Shown: one piece after another, positions 24,686 to 32,922 of the stretch
How the letters are laid out: each line of letters opens with the position of its first letter
Position numbering within the stretch: the first letter of the stretch is position 1
From: DAOUJI01 sp965224415
GTDB taxonomy: Bacteria; Chloroflexota; Dehalococcoidia; Lucifugimonadales; JAGWBF01
DNA length: 64,000 nt
Direction of reading: 5' to 3'
Assembly (NCBI GenBank): GCA_965224415.1
Contig: CBDCZB010000001.1
Coordinates: forward strand, 434,001 to 498,000
Position numbers and translations under genes: made by a program
The notes under the pieces: generated by a model
The model's input: the letters and a program-made list of their open reading frames with translations, nothing else
Databases searched by the model: none
Told to the model about the DNA's origin: nothing

Positions 24686-25390
24686 ATGAACGGCGCCGAA
24701 CTTGGTCTGCTTAATGAAACCATCGTCAATTGCGTGAAGTGCCCGCGGCTGGTGCATCACCGTGAAGAAACGGCGCGGGTCAAGCGTCGGATGTATCGGA
24801 ACGAGGAATATTGGGGCCGTCCGCTGACCGGCTACGGCGCCGTCGACGCCCGGCTGCTTCTGGTGGGGTTGGCCCCGGCTGCTCACGGCGGAAACAGGAC
24901 GGGGCGCATGTTCACTGGCGACCGCAGCGGTGACTGGCTGTACGGGACGCTGCACAAGTTCGGTTTCGCCAACCAACCAACCTCCCAGCACAGGGATGAC
25001 GGTCTCCGGCTCATCGACGCCTACGTAACGGCTGCGGTCCGTTGTGCCCCTCCGGACAACAAGCCCAGCCGGGACGAGATGCTCACGTGCAGGCCGTACC
25101 TGGAGAGTGAGCTGCGGATGCTTTCCCGCGTAAGAGTGGTTGTGCCCCTTGGGAAAATCGCGTTTGACTCCTATCTCAAGGCCAGGCGTGAGATCATGGG
25201 CGACGCCGAACCGGAGCCCAAGCCCAGACCCAGGTTCGGGCACGGAGAGACCCACACCTTCTCCGACGGAACAGTGCTGCTTTCGTCATACCACCCCAGC
25301 CAGCAGAACACCCAGACAGGGCGCCTGACCACGGAAATGTTCGAGGGGATATTCTCAACGGCGCGGCGGATGATTGACGGCGAGGTCTAG
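24686..25390 (+). CDS. Type-5 (UdgB-like) uracil-DNA glycosylase
   Basis: Removes uracil and other deaminated bases from DNA. About 234 residues. The iron-sulfur cysteines begin with NCVKCPRLVHHRE and continue with VRCAPP and CRPYLESEL. The uracil pocket is GLAPAAHGGNRTGRMFTGDRSG; the Ala-Pro-Ala-Ala-His-Gly form of motif A is that of family 5, and family 4 has GEAPG. The C-terminal motif is SSYHPSQQNTQTGRL. TGGAGG at 24675-24680 places the start at ATG 24686 or 24683. It diverges from the M28 gene over about 50 bp. Confidence 0.88.
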   Translation: MNGAELGLLNETIVNCVKCPRLVHHREETARVKRRMYRNEEYWGRPLTGYGAVDARLLLVGLAPAAHGGNRTGRMFTGDRSGDWLYGTLHKFGFANQPTSQHRDDGLRLIDAYVTAAVRCAPPDNKPSRDEMLTCRPYLESELRMLSRVRVVVPLGKIAFDSYLKARREIMGDAEPEPKPRPRFGHGETHTFSDGTVLLSSYHPSQQNTQTGRLTTEMFEGIFSTARRMIDGEV

Positions 25391-26691
25391 GTGGACGCGG
25401 GCGCAGGGTGTGGGTCGGGGCGCGGCTCGCCCAGCAGCAGGAACAGGAAGCAACCCAATATCCCCAACACTGCCAGGATAGCGAACACCGCCGTGTAGCT
25501 CTCGTCTTGCCATTTGTAACTCAACCCTGCCAGCGGCGGCGCGGCGACGGACACCACGTTGACCGAAATCATGGACAAGCCTGTTATCTTGGAGAACTCC
25601 CGGCGTCCGAAATAAGTGCCCCGCATGGACGACACCGGCGCCGTTCTTCCGCCCATCCCCACGCCCAGCAGCACGGCGAACAGATAGGCCATAGCCAGGT
25701 TCTCGGACATCAACAGCACCGCCACCGCCGCGGACGGGAAGAGGGAAAACCAGAAGAGGGTGTACCTGACTGGGACCTTGTCGCTGACGTATCCGCCTAT
25801 CAGGTTGAACGCTCCCGCGACGGCTTGGCTTACCGCGACGATCAGGCCCACCGTGGCCAGGGAGTATCCCCTGTCGTCCAGCATGATTCCCAGGTGGAAC
25901 AGAACAGTGGTGTATACGCCGGTAGTGACGGCATGGCCTATGGATATCCACCAGAAGTTGAAGGTGCGGATGGCTTCTCGCCAAGTGTAGCCCTGGTGTT
26001 GCTCCAGCGGAGCCGGGGATCTGGGCTCCTGTGCCGGAAGCTCGGATGGGGGAATCCCGTCGGGGTATTGGCCGTAGTCCTCCGGTCTGTTCCTGATGTA
26101 CCGGGTCATGGGCCAAGCCAGCACCAGCATGGCCACGCCTATGCCCAGGGTTACGGTCCTCCACGCGTCCGGCGAAAAGCGGTCGGGGTCCACGGCCCAG
26201 CTAAGCGCAGGCACTATCACGAAAGCGCCCGCGTACAGCCCTTCCAGGGATACGCTCATGGCCATGTTCCGGCGTCTGTGGAACCAGTTGTTCAACGAGG
26301 TCATGAGGGGAAGCCAACCCGCCAATCCGGTTCCTGCCGCCATCAACAGCAGCGCCAGGTAGAAGTGCCACAGCTCGTTGACGCGGCTGAACGCGACGAA
26401 ACCGCCGCCAAGTATGAACATCCCCACCATCACTACAAAACGGGGACCGTATTTGTCGGTCAGGTATCCGGAAAGAGGTGTGGAGATGGAACCCTCTGCC
26501 CTCTGAAACGACCAGGCGAGACCCAGTTGGGCGGGACTCCAGCCGAAGGTGTTCTTCATCAGAACGTTCCAGATGGTTGCCCCCTGGAACACCGGAACGA
26601 TGACTATGGCGTGGATGAATGAGCTCAGCAGCGCGAGCCACCATCCATAGAACACTCCCCGTACGGCTCTTATTGGCTTGGCGATATACAT
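25387..26691 (-). CDS. MFS transporter
   Basis: 434 residues from ATG 26691 (MYIAKPIRAVRGVFYGWW), with about twelve hydrophobic helices. The loop 2-3 motif is LSGYLTDKYGPRFVVMVG, close to the MFS D(R/K)xGRR pattern. A central hydrophilic loop (NRPEDYGQYPDGIPPSELPA) splits the two six-helix halves. The fold resembles monocarboxylate/oxalate-formate-type MFS carriers, but the substrate cannot be read. It converges with the glycosylase gene, overlapping it by 4 bp. Confidence 0.85.
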   Translation of the reverse strand: MYIAKPIRAVRGVFYGWWLALLSSFIHAIVIVPVFQGATIWNVLMKNTFGWSPAQLGLAWSFQRAEGSISTPLSGYLTDKYGPRFVVMVGMFILGGGFVAFSRVNELWHFYLALLLMAAGTGLAGWLPLMTSLNNWFHRRRNMAMSVSLEGLYAGAFVIVPALSWAVDPDRFSPDAWRTVTLGIGVAMLVLAWPMTRYIRNRPEDYGQYPDGIPPSELPAQEPRSPAPLEQHQGYTWREAIRTFNFWWISIGHAVTTGVYTTVLFHLGIMLDDRGYSLATVGLIVAVSQAVAGAFNLIGGYVSDKVPVRYTLFWFSLFPSAAVAVLLMSENLAMAYLFAVLLGVGMGGRTAPVSSMRGTYFGRREFSKITGLSMISVNVVSVAAPPLAGLSYKWQDESYTAVFAILAVLGILGCFLFLLLGEPRPDPHPAPAST

Positions 26692-26771
26692 AAAGGCGGT
26701 TGCTTCTCGGTGCGGGGGGCGGGTTGTTGACCCCTTGGGGCCGCCGCCAAGTTTAGCGGCTAAAATCGGTA

Positions 26772-26800
26772 TTGACAAAGGCAATGGGCTAAGGCAAACT
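26772..26800 (+). promoter_or_regulatory. Candidate promoter of the 26891 hydrolase
   Basis: TTGACA (26772-26777), 17-bp spacer, CAAACT (26795-26800), 91 bp before the ATG. The -10 box is weak. Confidence 0.35.
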
Positions 26801-26890
26801 TCACCCTGCCCGCCCAGGACACGGGGTATATTCATCTGGGTTCCTGATGCAGGAGTTAAGGGCGCTCAACATCTCCAGGAGGATTGCTCC

Positions 26891-27673
26891 ATGACCATCA
26901 CCAAGAACTACACTGACGAATATGTTGACATCGGCGGGGGCCGCACCCACATCAAGAGGGGCGGCAGCGGCTCGCCGATACTGTACTTGCACGGAGAAAC
27001 CGGCAACCAACAGTGGAACGCATACATCGACGCCTTGGCTCAGAACCACACCGTATACGTCCCGTCCCACCCGGGATACGATGAGTCCGACAGACTTCCC
27101 TGGGTAAACTCGATAACCGACGTAGTCCGCTTCTACATAGGCTTGATGAAAAAGCTGGACCTGAACGACGTCGCTCTGGTGGGCCATTCCATGGGCGGAT
27201 GGATCGCGGCTGAACTGTCCTCCACGGAGAATCCCCGAATCAAGAGCCAGGCGCTCTTGTCGCCAGCCGGAATCAGGCCCAGGGAGGGTGACATCACCGA
27301 GATTCTCATGGCGGGCCTCAACGAGTACGTTGACAAATGGTGGGTCGACGCGGACAAAGCCCCCAAGATCGACGACCTGAGCGACGAGGAGAAGAACGTC
27401 CTGTGGACCAACCGGGAGATGGACTCACGACTTTTGTGGAAGCCCTACATGCACAATCCCGTGCTGCCCATGTACCTGGAAATGGCCAGCGTCCCGACGC
27501 TTATTCTGTTCGGCGCCCAGGACGGCATCATACCCGTTAACTCAGGAGAGATTTACCAGGAAGCGATTCCCGGCTCCAAGCTCCAGACCATCGACCAGGC
27601 CGGGCACAGCCCTCAGGACGAGCAGCCGGACGCCTGCGCCAAGGCTACGCTGGACTTCCTGGCGAGCCTCTAA
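26891..27673 (+). CDS. Alpha/beta-hydrolase
   Basis: 260 residues from ATG 26891, nine bases after AGGAGG. The fold begins THIKRGGSGSPILYLHGETG. The nucleophile is the Ser of LVGHSMGGWIAAELS, the acid the Asp in LFGAQDGIIP and the histidine in IDQAGHSPQDEQP; the triad is complete. It lies 63 bp upstream of a luciferase-like oxidoreductase gene, so it may open the ester or lactone that the flavin enzyme forms. That coupling is inferred from position only. Confidence 0.82.
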   Translation: MTITKNYTDEYVDIGGGRTHIKRGGSGSPILYLHGETGNQQWNAYIDALAQNHTVYVPSHPGYDESDRLPWVNSITDVVRFYIGLMKKLDLNDVALVGHSMGGWIAAELSSTENPRIKSQALLSPAGIRPREGDITEILMAGLNEYVDKWWVDADKAPKIDDLSDEEKNVLWTNREMDSRLLWKPYMHNPVLPMYLEMASVPTLILFGAQDGIIPVNSGEIYQEAIPGSKLQTIDQAGHSPQDEQPDACAKATLDFLASL

Positions 27674-27736
27674 GGGGCTGAAGCGACAGGCGTGCGACGG
27701 GGCCCCCCGGGTTGAAGTCCACCAGGAGGCGGTGCG

Positions 27737-28906
27737 ATGAAGGATAAAGTAGAAGTATTCTGGTTCTCAGAGCAGCCCTATGGACACGTGACCAATGAAG
27801 ACCTGGAGAAATACCCCTCCGGGCGCCTGGGGTTCCCCAACACCCACTTCGACCCCAACAAAGCCCACGTGCTCTACAACCAGTACCACGAGCAGTACGC
27901 TCTTGCTGACGAAGTGGGCTTTGACGGCATCATGTCCAACGAGCACCACGCCTCCTACTGGTGCATGAAGCCGTCGGTCAACATGGACGCCGCGGTCATC
28001 TCCAAGCTGACCAAGAACGTCAGGATAGCGATACTCGGCAACGTCATAGCGATCAACGACCCCGTCAAGATGGCTGAAGAGATAGCCATGCTGGACTGCT
28101 TCTCCAACGGCCGAATCGTCTCCGGGTTCGTGCGCGGCACAGCCGTTGAGTCTCTCCAGGGCGGCATCGACCCCACGGAGAACTTCGAGCGGTTCCAGGA
28201 AGCCCACGACCTTATCATCAAGTGCTGGACGGAACCCGGCCCCTTCCGTTTCGAAGGCAAGCATTTCCAATACCGGGTGGTGAACCCCTGGGTGCTGCCG
28301 GTGCAGAAGCCCCGTCCTGAGATATGGTTCCCTGGCACGGGCAGCCCTGAAAGCGTGGTCTGGGCCGCGCGGCACCAGCACCCCTACATGAATCTGGGCG
28401 CCCTTATTGGAATGACTGAGTACTTGAAGAGCGTCTACATCGAGACGGCCCACGACGTTGGCTTCCAGCCGGGTCCTGAGCACTTCGGATACTTGCTGAG
28501 GTGTTTCGTCGCCGACACTGACGAAAAGGCCATCGAAATGGGCAAGTGGTTCATGTGGACCGAGGACCACAGGCAGAGGGGACCCCGAGAGCACAACGAC
28601 CCGCCCGGCTACCAGACTCGTGAGGCGCTGAACGTCAAGAGCCAGAGGCCCACAATAGGAACGGGCACCTTTGGCCGCAGGATGGGGTACGACGAGCTGC
28701 GCGAGGTCAACAACATTATCGTGGGGAACCCGGACACGGTCATCGAGAAGCTGACCCAGATCATCGAGCACCTGGACCCGGGCTATATCCACATCTACGG
28801 CAACGAGGGCTTGATGCCCCACGACGACGTGATGCGGTCGGTGGAGTTGTTAGGTAAAGAGGTCGTCCCCGCCCTCCACGAGATACAGCTAAAGCCCTAC
28901 GAATAA
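27737..28906 (+). CDS. Luciferase-like (LLM class) flavin-dependent oxidoreductase, paralogue 1
   Basis: 389 residues of the bacterial luciferase TIM-barrel family, using reduced FMN or F420. Characteristic segments are FWFSEQPYGH, GFDGIMSNEHHASYWC, AILGNVIAINDPVKMAEEIAMLD, GRIVSGFVRG and PRPEIWFPGTGSPESVVW. A close paralogue is at 40627-41814, with the same length and the same C-terminal GKEV(V/I)PALHEI. It follows the hydrolase gene and ends at a strong terminator. The substrate is unknown; alkane, alkylsulfonate and terpene-type monooxygenation all occur in this family. Confidence 0.88.
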   Translation: MKDKVEVFWFSEQPYGHVTNEDLEKYPSGRLGFPNTHFDPNKAHVLYNQYHEQYALADEVGFDGIMSNEHHASYWCMKPSVNMDAAVISKLTKNVRIAILGNVIAINDPVKMAEEIAMLDCFSNGRIVSGFVRGTAVESLQGGIDPTENFERFQEAHDLIIKCWTEPGPFRFEGKHFQYRVVNPWVLPVQKPRPEIWFPGTGSPESVVWAARHQHPYMNLGALIGMTEYLKSVYIETAHDVGFQPGPEHFGYLLRCFVADTDEKAIEMGKWFMWTEDHRQRGPREHNDPPGYQTREALNVKSQRPTIGTGTFGRRMGYDELREVNNIIVGNPDTVIEKLTQIIEHLDPGYIHIYGNEGLMPHDDVMRSVELLGKEVVPALHEIQLKPYE

Positions 28907-28927
28907 GTCCCTCAACCCCAAAATCAG

Positions 28928-28962
28928 AAGGCCCCGCACACTGAATGCGGGGCCTTTTATTT
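28928..28962 (+). terminator. Rho-independent terminator
   Basis: AAGGCCCCGCA (28928-28938), 7-nt loop, TGCGGGGCCTT (28946-28956), then TTATTT. A perfect 11-bp stem 21 bp after the stop of the luciferase-like gene. Confidence 0.9.
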
Positions 28963-29027
28963 GTGAGTTAGATGGGACTCTACCCAAAGGGTTTCGGTGA
29001 CGGCGGAGTAGGCCGCCGGTCATTATT

Positions 29028-29423
29028 TCAGTCGCGGTGAGCGAGAGCGGCCGTGCGCTCGGCAAGCGCGGCCTCCACGAGGGCGCGAACATCCGCTTGA
29101 CTCGCGTCTTCGAGGGCGCGTATCTTCACGTGCCGCATCTTTGCGCCGGTTCCTTCAAGCAGCCGCTCGGGGTCCGGCAGGGAGACGCCCTGGTAGAAGC
29201 CCAGGTTGACCCAGGCGCGATTGGGGAGAATGTAAGCGTAGCCGTCGATCATCTTTCTAGGCCCGACGCCGTATGTGGCCGCCCTGTCGCCTAAGCGCAC
29301 CACCTCACATGCCTCCGGGTGAACGTCAAAAATGGCCTCACGCAACGCCCTGACAATGGGCCGGAGGTCATCGGCGGTGACTTGGAGCAGGTCGTCGAAC
29401 GAGCCGAATTTGGCAGTAGGCAT
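29028..29423 (-). CDS. DUF1801-family protein
   Basis: 131 residues from ATG 29423 (MPTAKFGSFDDLLQVTADDL). The core ALREAIFDVHPEACEVVRLGDRAATYG and PDPERLLEGTGAKMRHVKI is that of DUF1801 proteins, which have no agreed function. It lies 11 bp after the TusA-MetE fusion and is the last gene of that leftward operon. No catalytic motif is recognisable. Confidence 0.7.
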   Translation of the reverse strand: MPTAKFGSFDDLLQVTADDLRPIVRALREAIFDVHPEACEVVRLGDRAATYGVGPRKMIDGYAYILPNRAWVNLGFYQGVSLPDPERLLEGTGAKMRHVKIRALEDASQADVRALVEAALAERTAALAHRD

Positions 29424-29434
29424 AATGGCTGTCC

Positions 29435-30970
29435 TCACAGATGGCGGCTGCGGAGTTCGGCGGCGGCTTCTGCGATGGCCGCCAGCTTCTCCGTAGCCAC
29501 CTGGGCTGAGGCCACCGGGTTGTCCGCGAAGGTGGCAAAGCCGCAGTCTGGGTTCAGGAGGACCCGTTCGGGGCCGAAAATGGAAATGGCCTGCTCCGCC
29601 CTCTCGATGATTTCGGCGGCTGACTCGACCGTATCGAGCTTGGGGTTGACAACTCCCACGCCGATGCGCCGGTCCGGTGGAAGGCCGGATATGGCTTCCA
29701 AGTCCCCGGCTCGCGGCGTGCAAAACTCAAGGAAATAGGTCCCCACGTTCAACGAAGAGAGTGTCTCAACCAGAGGCCCGTAGCTGCCTGCAAGGGCGAC
29801 TCCCTCATCTTTGGACCAGTTGCCCCGGCACACGTGCAGGGCCAGCCGCTCCATGGGCAGCCCTTCCACAACCCGGTTAATCAGGCTGCTTGCGAAGGCC
29901 AACTCTTCCTCTGTGTCCATCTTCTCCGCCAGCGCTCCGCACATGAAGGACCTGCCGCCGGTCGGGCTTCCGAACACCACCTCGGACAGCACAGGCTCGT
30001 CGAATTGCACGAGCGCCGCACCCTTGGCCAGAAGGAAGTGTAGCTCTTCCCGCAGGACCCGCACTACGTCCTGGGCAAGTTCTTCACGGGTGTCGTATGG
30101 ACTCTCTGTAAGACAGTCGAGCCACATGGTGCGGGTAAGCAGATACGGACCCGGCAGCGCCACCTTCACCGGCTTCTCCGAGCATGTCTTGGCAAATTCC
30201 AACTCGTGGACGGCCAGCGGGTGGCTCCGTCCCAGTTTGCCAAAGACCACGGGATGTCGGACTTCCGAGGCCGGAACGTCCAGCGCTCGGAGCTCGCGTT
30301 CGAACTTCTCGGAGTCGTCTACCATAGCGGCCAGGTCGTTGAGAGGTATAAGCTGGCAGTTGTCCAGCAGGCTGCCCACGAAGCTGGCGTAGCTGTCCCG
30401 TCTCTGCTCACCGTCGGTAAGCACGTCCACACCGGCACGAAGCTGGGCGTCTATGGAAAGGCGCACGGCGTCGTCGGCCGTGGCTTGGAACTCAGCCTCG
30501 TCGAGCCGGCCTTCGAGACGGTCATGAATCGCTTGCAGCATCCATCGGGGCCGTGGCCAGCTGCCGATGCCGAACACCGACAACGGCTGTATCGTCTGAG
30601 CGGGGGCCGGCGTAGGAAGCGATTCCGGGACCGTTACGTCAACGCGGAACTGTGCCCCCAACCCCAAGTACGCTGTCTTCGGCGTGGTAGCCTGCGCCGT
30701 ACTGCGGCTTGAGAAGGGGCCTTTGCAAACGAGGTAGCTGCGCCGGGTTCCGGCTTTGGTCCACGAGACAAGCGCGTTGTCGGTCATGCGGCACCAGGCG
30801 GGCAGCTCCACTTCCACTGTGGAGTCAGTGGACAGTATCTCCAGAAGCCCGCCGCGCTCCAGCGGGTCGATGTGGCGGCGAATCAACAGCAGCAGTCCGC
30901 CGCCACAGTCGAGGTCGCCGCCGTCGAACATGACGTCGGGTTGGTGGGCGTGTTTTTCGACCTGGTCCAT
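29435..30970 (-). CDS. TusA-like domain fused to a MetE-like (core methionine-synthase) domain
   Basis: 511 residues from ATG 30970; the frame is open to 31072 but would overlap the dsrE-like gene. Residues 1-80 look like TusA: LDCGGGLLLLIRRHIDP aligns with the TusA CPxP helix (Cys kept, prolines lost), and VELPAWCRMTDNALVSW matches its C-terminal half. After a linker (about 85-120), FGIGSWPRPRWML opens a MetE-type TIM barrel. The zinc ligands are kept: HVC in LALHVCRGNW and Cys in LLNPDCGFATF. The N-terminal MetE domain that binds polyglutamyl folate is absent, as in 'core-MetE' enzymes. A zinc-dependent thiol alkyl transfer, with sulfur carried by the TusA domain, is inferred; homocysteine methylation is the family precedent. 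Confidence 0.75.
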   Translation of the reverse strand: MDQVEKHAHQPDVMFDGGDLDCGGGLLLLIRRHIDPLERGGLLEILSTDSTVEVELPAWCRMTDNALVSWTKAGTRRSYLVCKGPFSSRSTAQATTPKTAYLGLGAQFRVDVTVPESLPTPAPAQTIQPLSVFGIGSWPRPRWMLQAIHDRLEGRLDEAEFQATADDAVRLSIDAQLRAGVDVLTDGEQRRDSYASFVGSLLDNCQLIPLNDLAAMVDDSEKFERELRALDVPASEVRHPVVFGKLGRSHPLAVHELEFAKTCSEKPVKVALPGPYLLTRTMWLDCLTESPYDTREELAQDVVRVLREELHFLLAKGAALVQFDEPVLSEVVFGSPTGGRSFMCGALAEKMDTEEELAFASSLINRVVEGLPMERLALHVCRGNWSKDEGVALAGSYGPLVETLSSLNVGTYFLEFCTPRAGDLEAISGLPPDRRIGVGVVNPKLDTVESAAEIIERAEQAISIFGPERVLLNPDCGFATFADNPVASAQVATEKLAAIAEAAAELRSRHL

Positions 30971-31010
30971 CAGCAGGGCCTTTGAGGGATTGGCGAAAAG
31001 GCGCTGTCCG

Positions 31011-31373
31011 CTAGTAGGTGACGCAGGGGCTGCCGTCGGAGAGGAACTCCACCAGTTTGGCGCCGCCGACAATCATGGCGCCGTCCACCAGGTTGTTCTC
31101 GTCCAGGCCTCGTTTTTTGAAGCAGGGAGCACATACGTATATCGTTCCGCCGCCGCCTGCAAAGTTGTGCATCAGGTCCTTCAGGCCCATGAAGCCCTCT
31201 TCGTGGATGTCGTCGGCGTAGCCCCTCTCGGCAAGTCGGGCGCCCTCGGCGCTCAGGAAGACTACGGTCTCCTTCTCCGAACCCAGCGCCGCGTTGGCGA
31301 CTACAAATCCCACCGTCGCTCTGTCGGGGTCGTTCTTCGCGTTGGTGAGGCTTACACAGAATTTTCCGGCCAT
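31011..31373 (-). CDS. DsrE-family sulfur-carrier protein
   Basis: 120 residues starting at ATG 31373 after GGAGA. The DsrE/DsrF fold appears in CVSLTNAKNDPDRATVGFVVANAA, TVVFLSAEGARLAERGYADD and GLKDLMHNFAGGGGTIYVCAPCFKKRGL. The cysteines of IYVCAPCFKKRG stand at the position of the sulfur-accepting Cys of DsrE, with a further Cys near the C-terminus (DGSPCVTY). It sits between a lone TusA-like gene and the TusA-MetE fusion, so a role in persulfide transfer is inferred. No dsrAB or other dsr genes are in the window. Confidence 0.82.
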   Translation of the reverse strand: MAGKFCVSLTNAKNDPDRATVGFVVANAALGSEKETVVFLSAEGARLAERGYADDIHEEGFMGLKDLMHNFAGGGGTIYVCAPCFKKRGLDENNLVDGAMIVGGAKLVEFLSDGSPCVTY

Positions 31374-31392
31374 GCAGTCTCCTTCCGGTGTG

Positions 31393-31644
31393 TCATTGTG
31401 GCGTCTCTTTTTGCTCGATCCAATAGTCGGGGTGTTCGGCCCTCAGCAAACGGCGGCCTGTCATGCGACACCAGGCGGGGAGATCCTGGGGCGCCCCCAA
31501 GTCACGGGCCGTGAGCCTGAGGACCTCATGGGGCTTGAGCTTCTGCATCCGCTGTCTGAGCAGTATGATGACCTCACCACAGCCCATGTCTCCTGCGTCC
31601 CATTCGTCGGCTATGGCTTGGGCCAGTTGTTGTTCATCCGCCAT
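31393..31644 (-). CDS. TusA-like protein (stand-alone)
   Basis: 83 residues from ATG 31644 (MADEQQLAQAIADEWDAGDM); ATG 31656 and GTG 31704 are in-frame alternatives. GDMGCGEVIILLRQRMQKLKP places a Cys where TusA has its persulfide Cys, with the CPxP prolines replaced, and LPAWCRMTGRRLL repeats the motif of the fused domain next door. It is the first gene of the operon, 19 bp before the dsrE-like gene. It probably carries sulfane sulfur or partners the fusion protein; the donor desulfurase is not encoded here. Confidence 0.7.
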   Translation of the reverse strand: MADEQQLAQAIADEWDAGDMGCGEVIILLRQRMQKLKPHEVLRLTARDLGAPQDLPAWCRMTGRRLLRAEHPDYWIEQKETPQ

Positions 31645-31691
31645 TGCTTGTTGCATCCCCGGATAAAGGGTCCCCGATTCAGGTATAAGGA

Positions 31692-31721
31692 ATGTTAATA
31701 TCACACATTAACCAGTGTCAA
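31692..31721 (-). promoter_or_regulatory. Promoter and candidate operator of the TusA-DsrE-MetE operon
   Basis: Minus-strand TTGACA (31721-31716) and TAACAT (31697-31692) are 18 bp apart. Between and over the -10 box lies a perfect inverted repeat GTTAAT-N7-ATTAAC (31694-31712), placed as a repressor site would be. It is 78 bp upstream of the divergent amidohydrolase gene. No regulator gene is adjacent. Confidence 0.45.
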
Positions 31722-31752
31722 TATTGATTCGAGAATGTCCTGTTTGGCTATT

Positions 31753-31761
31753 TGCTATAAT
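31753..31761 (+). promoter_or_regulatory. Extended -10 promoter of the amidohydrolase gene
   Basis: TGCTATAAT is a perfect extended -10 element, 28 bp before the ATG at 31790; no -35 box is recognisable. Confidence 0.45.
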
Positions 31762-31789
31762 CTTTCCCGCAAGACCGCCGGAGGAGAAG

Positions 31790-32922
31790 ATGTCCAAGAA
31801 CGGCTATAGGGTTATCGACAGCGACCTTCACTTGATGGAGCCTCCCGACCTGTTCGAGAAATACATGGACACATCATTCTTGGACAAAGCCCCCAAACCC
31901 ACGGCATCGGGCGCAGGCCACTATGCCCGATGGACCCTGGAGGGCAACCCAATTCCCCCCTGGGCGCATGACGACCACGTTTGGAAAGTGAACGAGCCCA
32001 TGGACAGGCGGGCCAGGGAGGTGATGTCGGAGGGTTGGGCCACCGGGTTCGACGCCTCCACTTCGTTGCGCGCAATGGACAAGGAGGGCATCGACATAGC
32101 CGTCATGTTCCGCACCACGGCCAGCATGTTCGTGTCCAAGGACTCCCTGGATGCCAGGCTGTCTCTTGAGATATGCAAGGCATTCAACGACTGGGTGTCT
32201 GAGTATTGCAAGCGCGATCCCGCAAGGATGAAAGCCACGTCCATAGTCCCACCGACCCTGAGATGGCGGCGCAGGAGGCCCGGCGTAGCGTCGAGGACCT
32301 GGGCTCGGTGGGAGTAGTGATGCTTCCTATGCCCGTGGCTGGGCGGCATCCCCATGACCCGGAGTTCGACGTGCTGTGGGCGGAAGCGGAGAGGATCGGA
32401 GTCCCCATATGCTTCCACGGCACGTCAGGAGCCGTCTCTAAGGACTACGTGGGGGGAAGGTTCGCCGGGCACCCGGCTTACAGGTCCATTCTCCACTCAA
32501 CCGTCTTTCCCATCGAGCTTATGATGACCATGTCCAGCATGATTATGGGCGGGGTGATGGAGCGATTTCCCAAGCTCAAGGTGGCTTTTCTGGAGGGCAA
32601 CTGCTCCTGGCTGCCCTGGTGGCTGTACCGGCTGGACGACCAGTGGGAGAAGTTCGGCCCCGGAGAAGAGGTGGAACTGTCCGTGAGACCCACCGACTAT
32701 TTCCTCCGCCAGTGTTGGATTTCCGTGGACGCCGACGAGGCCCTGAGCGAAGACGTTGTGAGCAGGCTGGGCGACGACAACATTGTGTTCTCCACCGACT
32801 ATCCCCATCCAGACTCGGCCTTTCCCCGAGCAACGGAGGAGCTGTTGTCGATAGAAGGGTTGTCGTCGTCGGCCAAGAAGAAGATTCTCTGGGACAACTG
32901 CTCTAAGCTCTATGGCATCTAA
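31790..32922 (+). pseudogene. Amidohydrolase-2 family protein with a one-base frameshift
   Basis: TIM-barrel metal hydrolase or decarboxylase of the ACMSD-related family. The first half begins RVIDSDLHLMEPPDLFEKYM (metal motif D-x-H) and runs in frame to ATSIVP near 32249; the second half continues TDPEMAAQEARRSVEDLG in another frame and runs to the natural end ILWDNCSKLYGI. It keeps ICFHGTSGA and VFSTDYPHPDSAF, the late metal and catalytic motifs. A single missing base in the CCCACC stretch explains the break. An intact relative is at 56219-57373. The ATG at 31790 follows GGAGGAG. If the frameshift is a sequence error, this is a complete gene of about 377 residues. Confidence 0.8.

Noticed and set aside
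25408..26622. Plus-strand frame of 404 codons opposite the MFS gene
   Set aside because: Composition is Gln/His/Gly/Arg-rich without a domain; the minus strand encodes a clear twelve-helix transporter.
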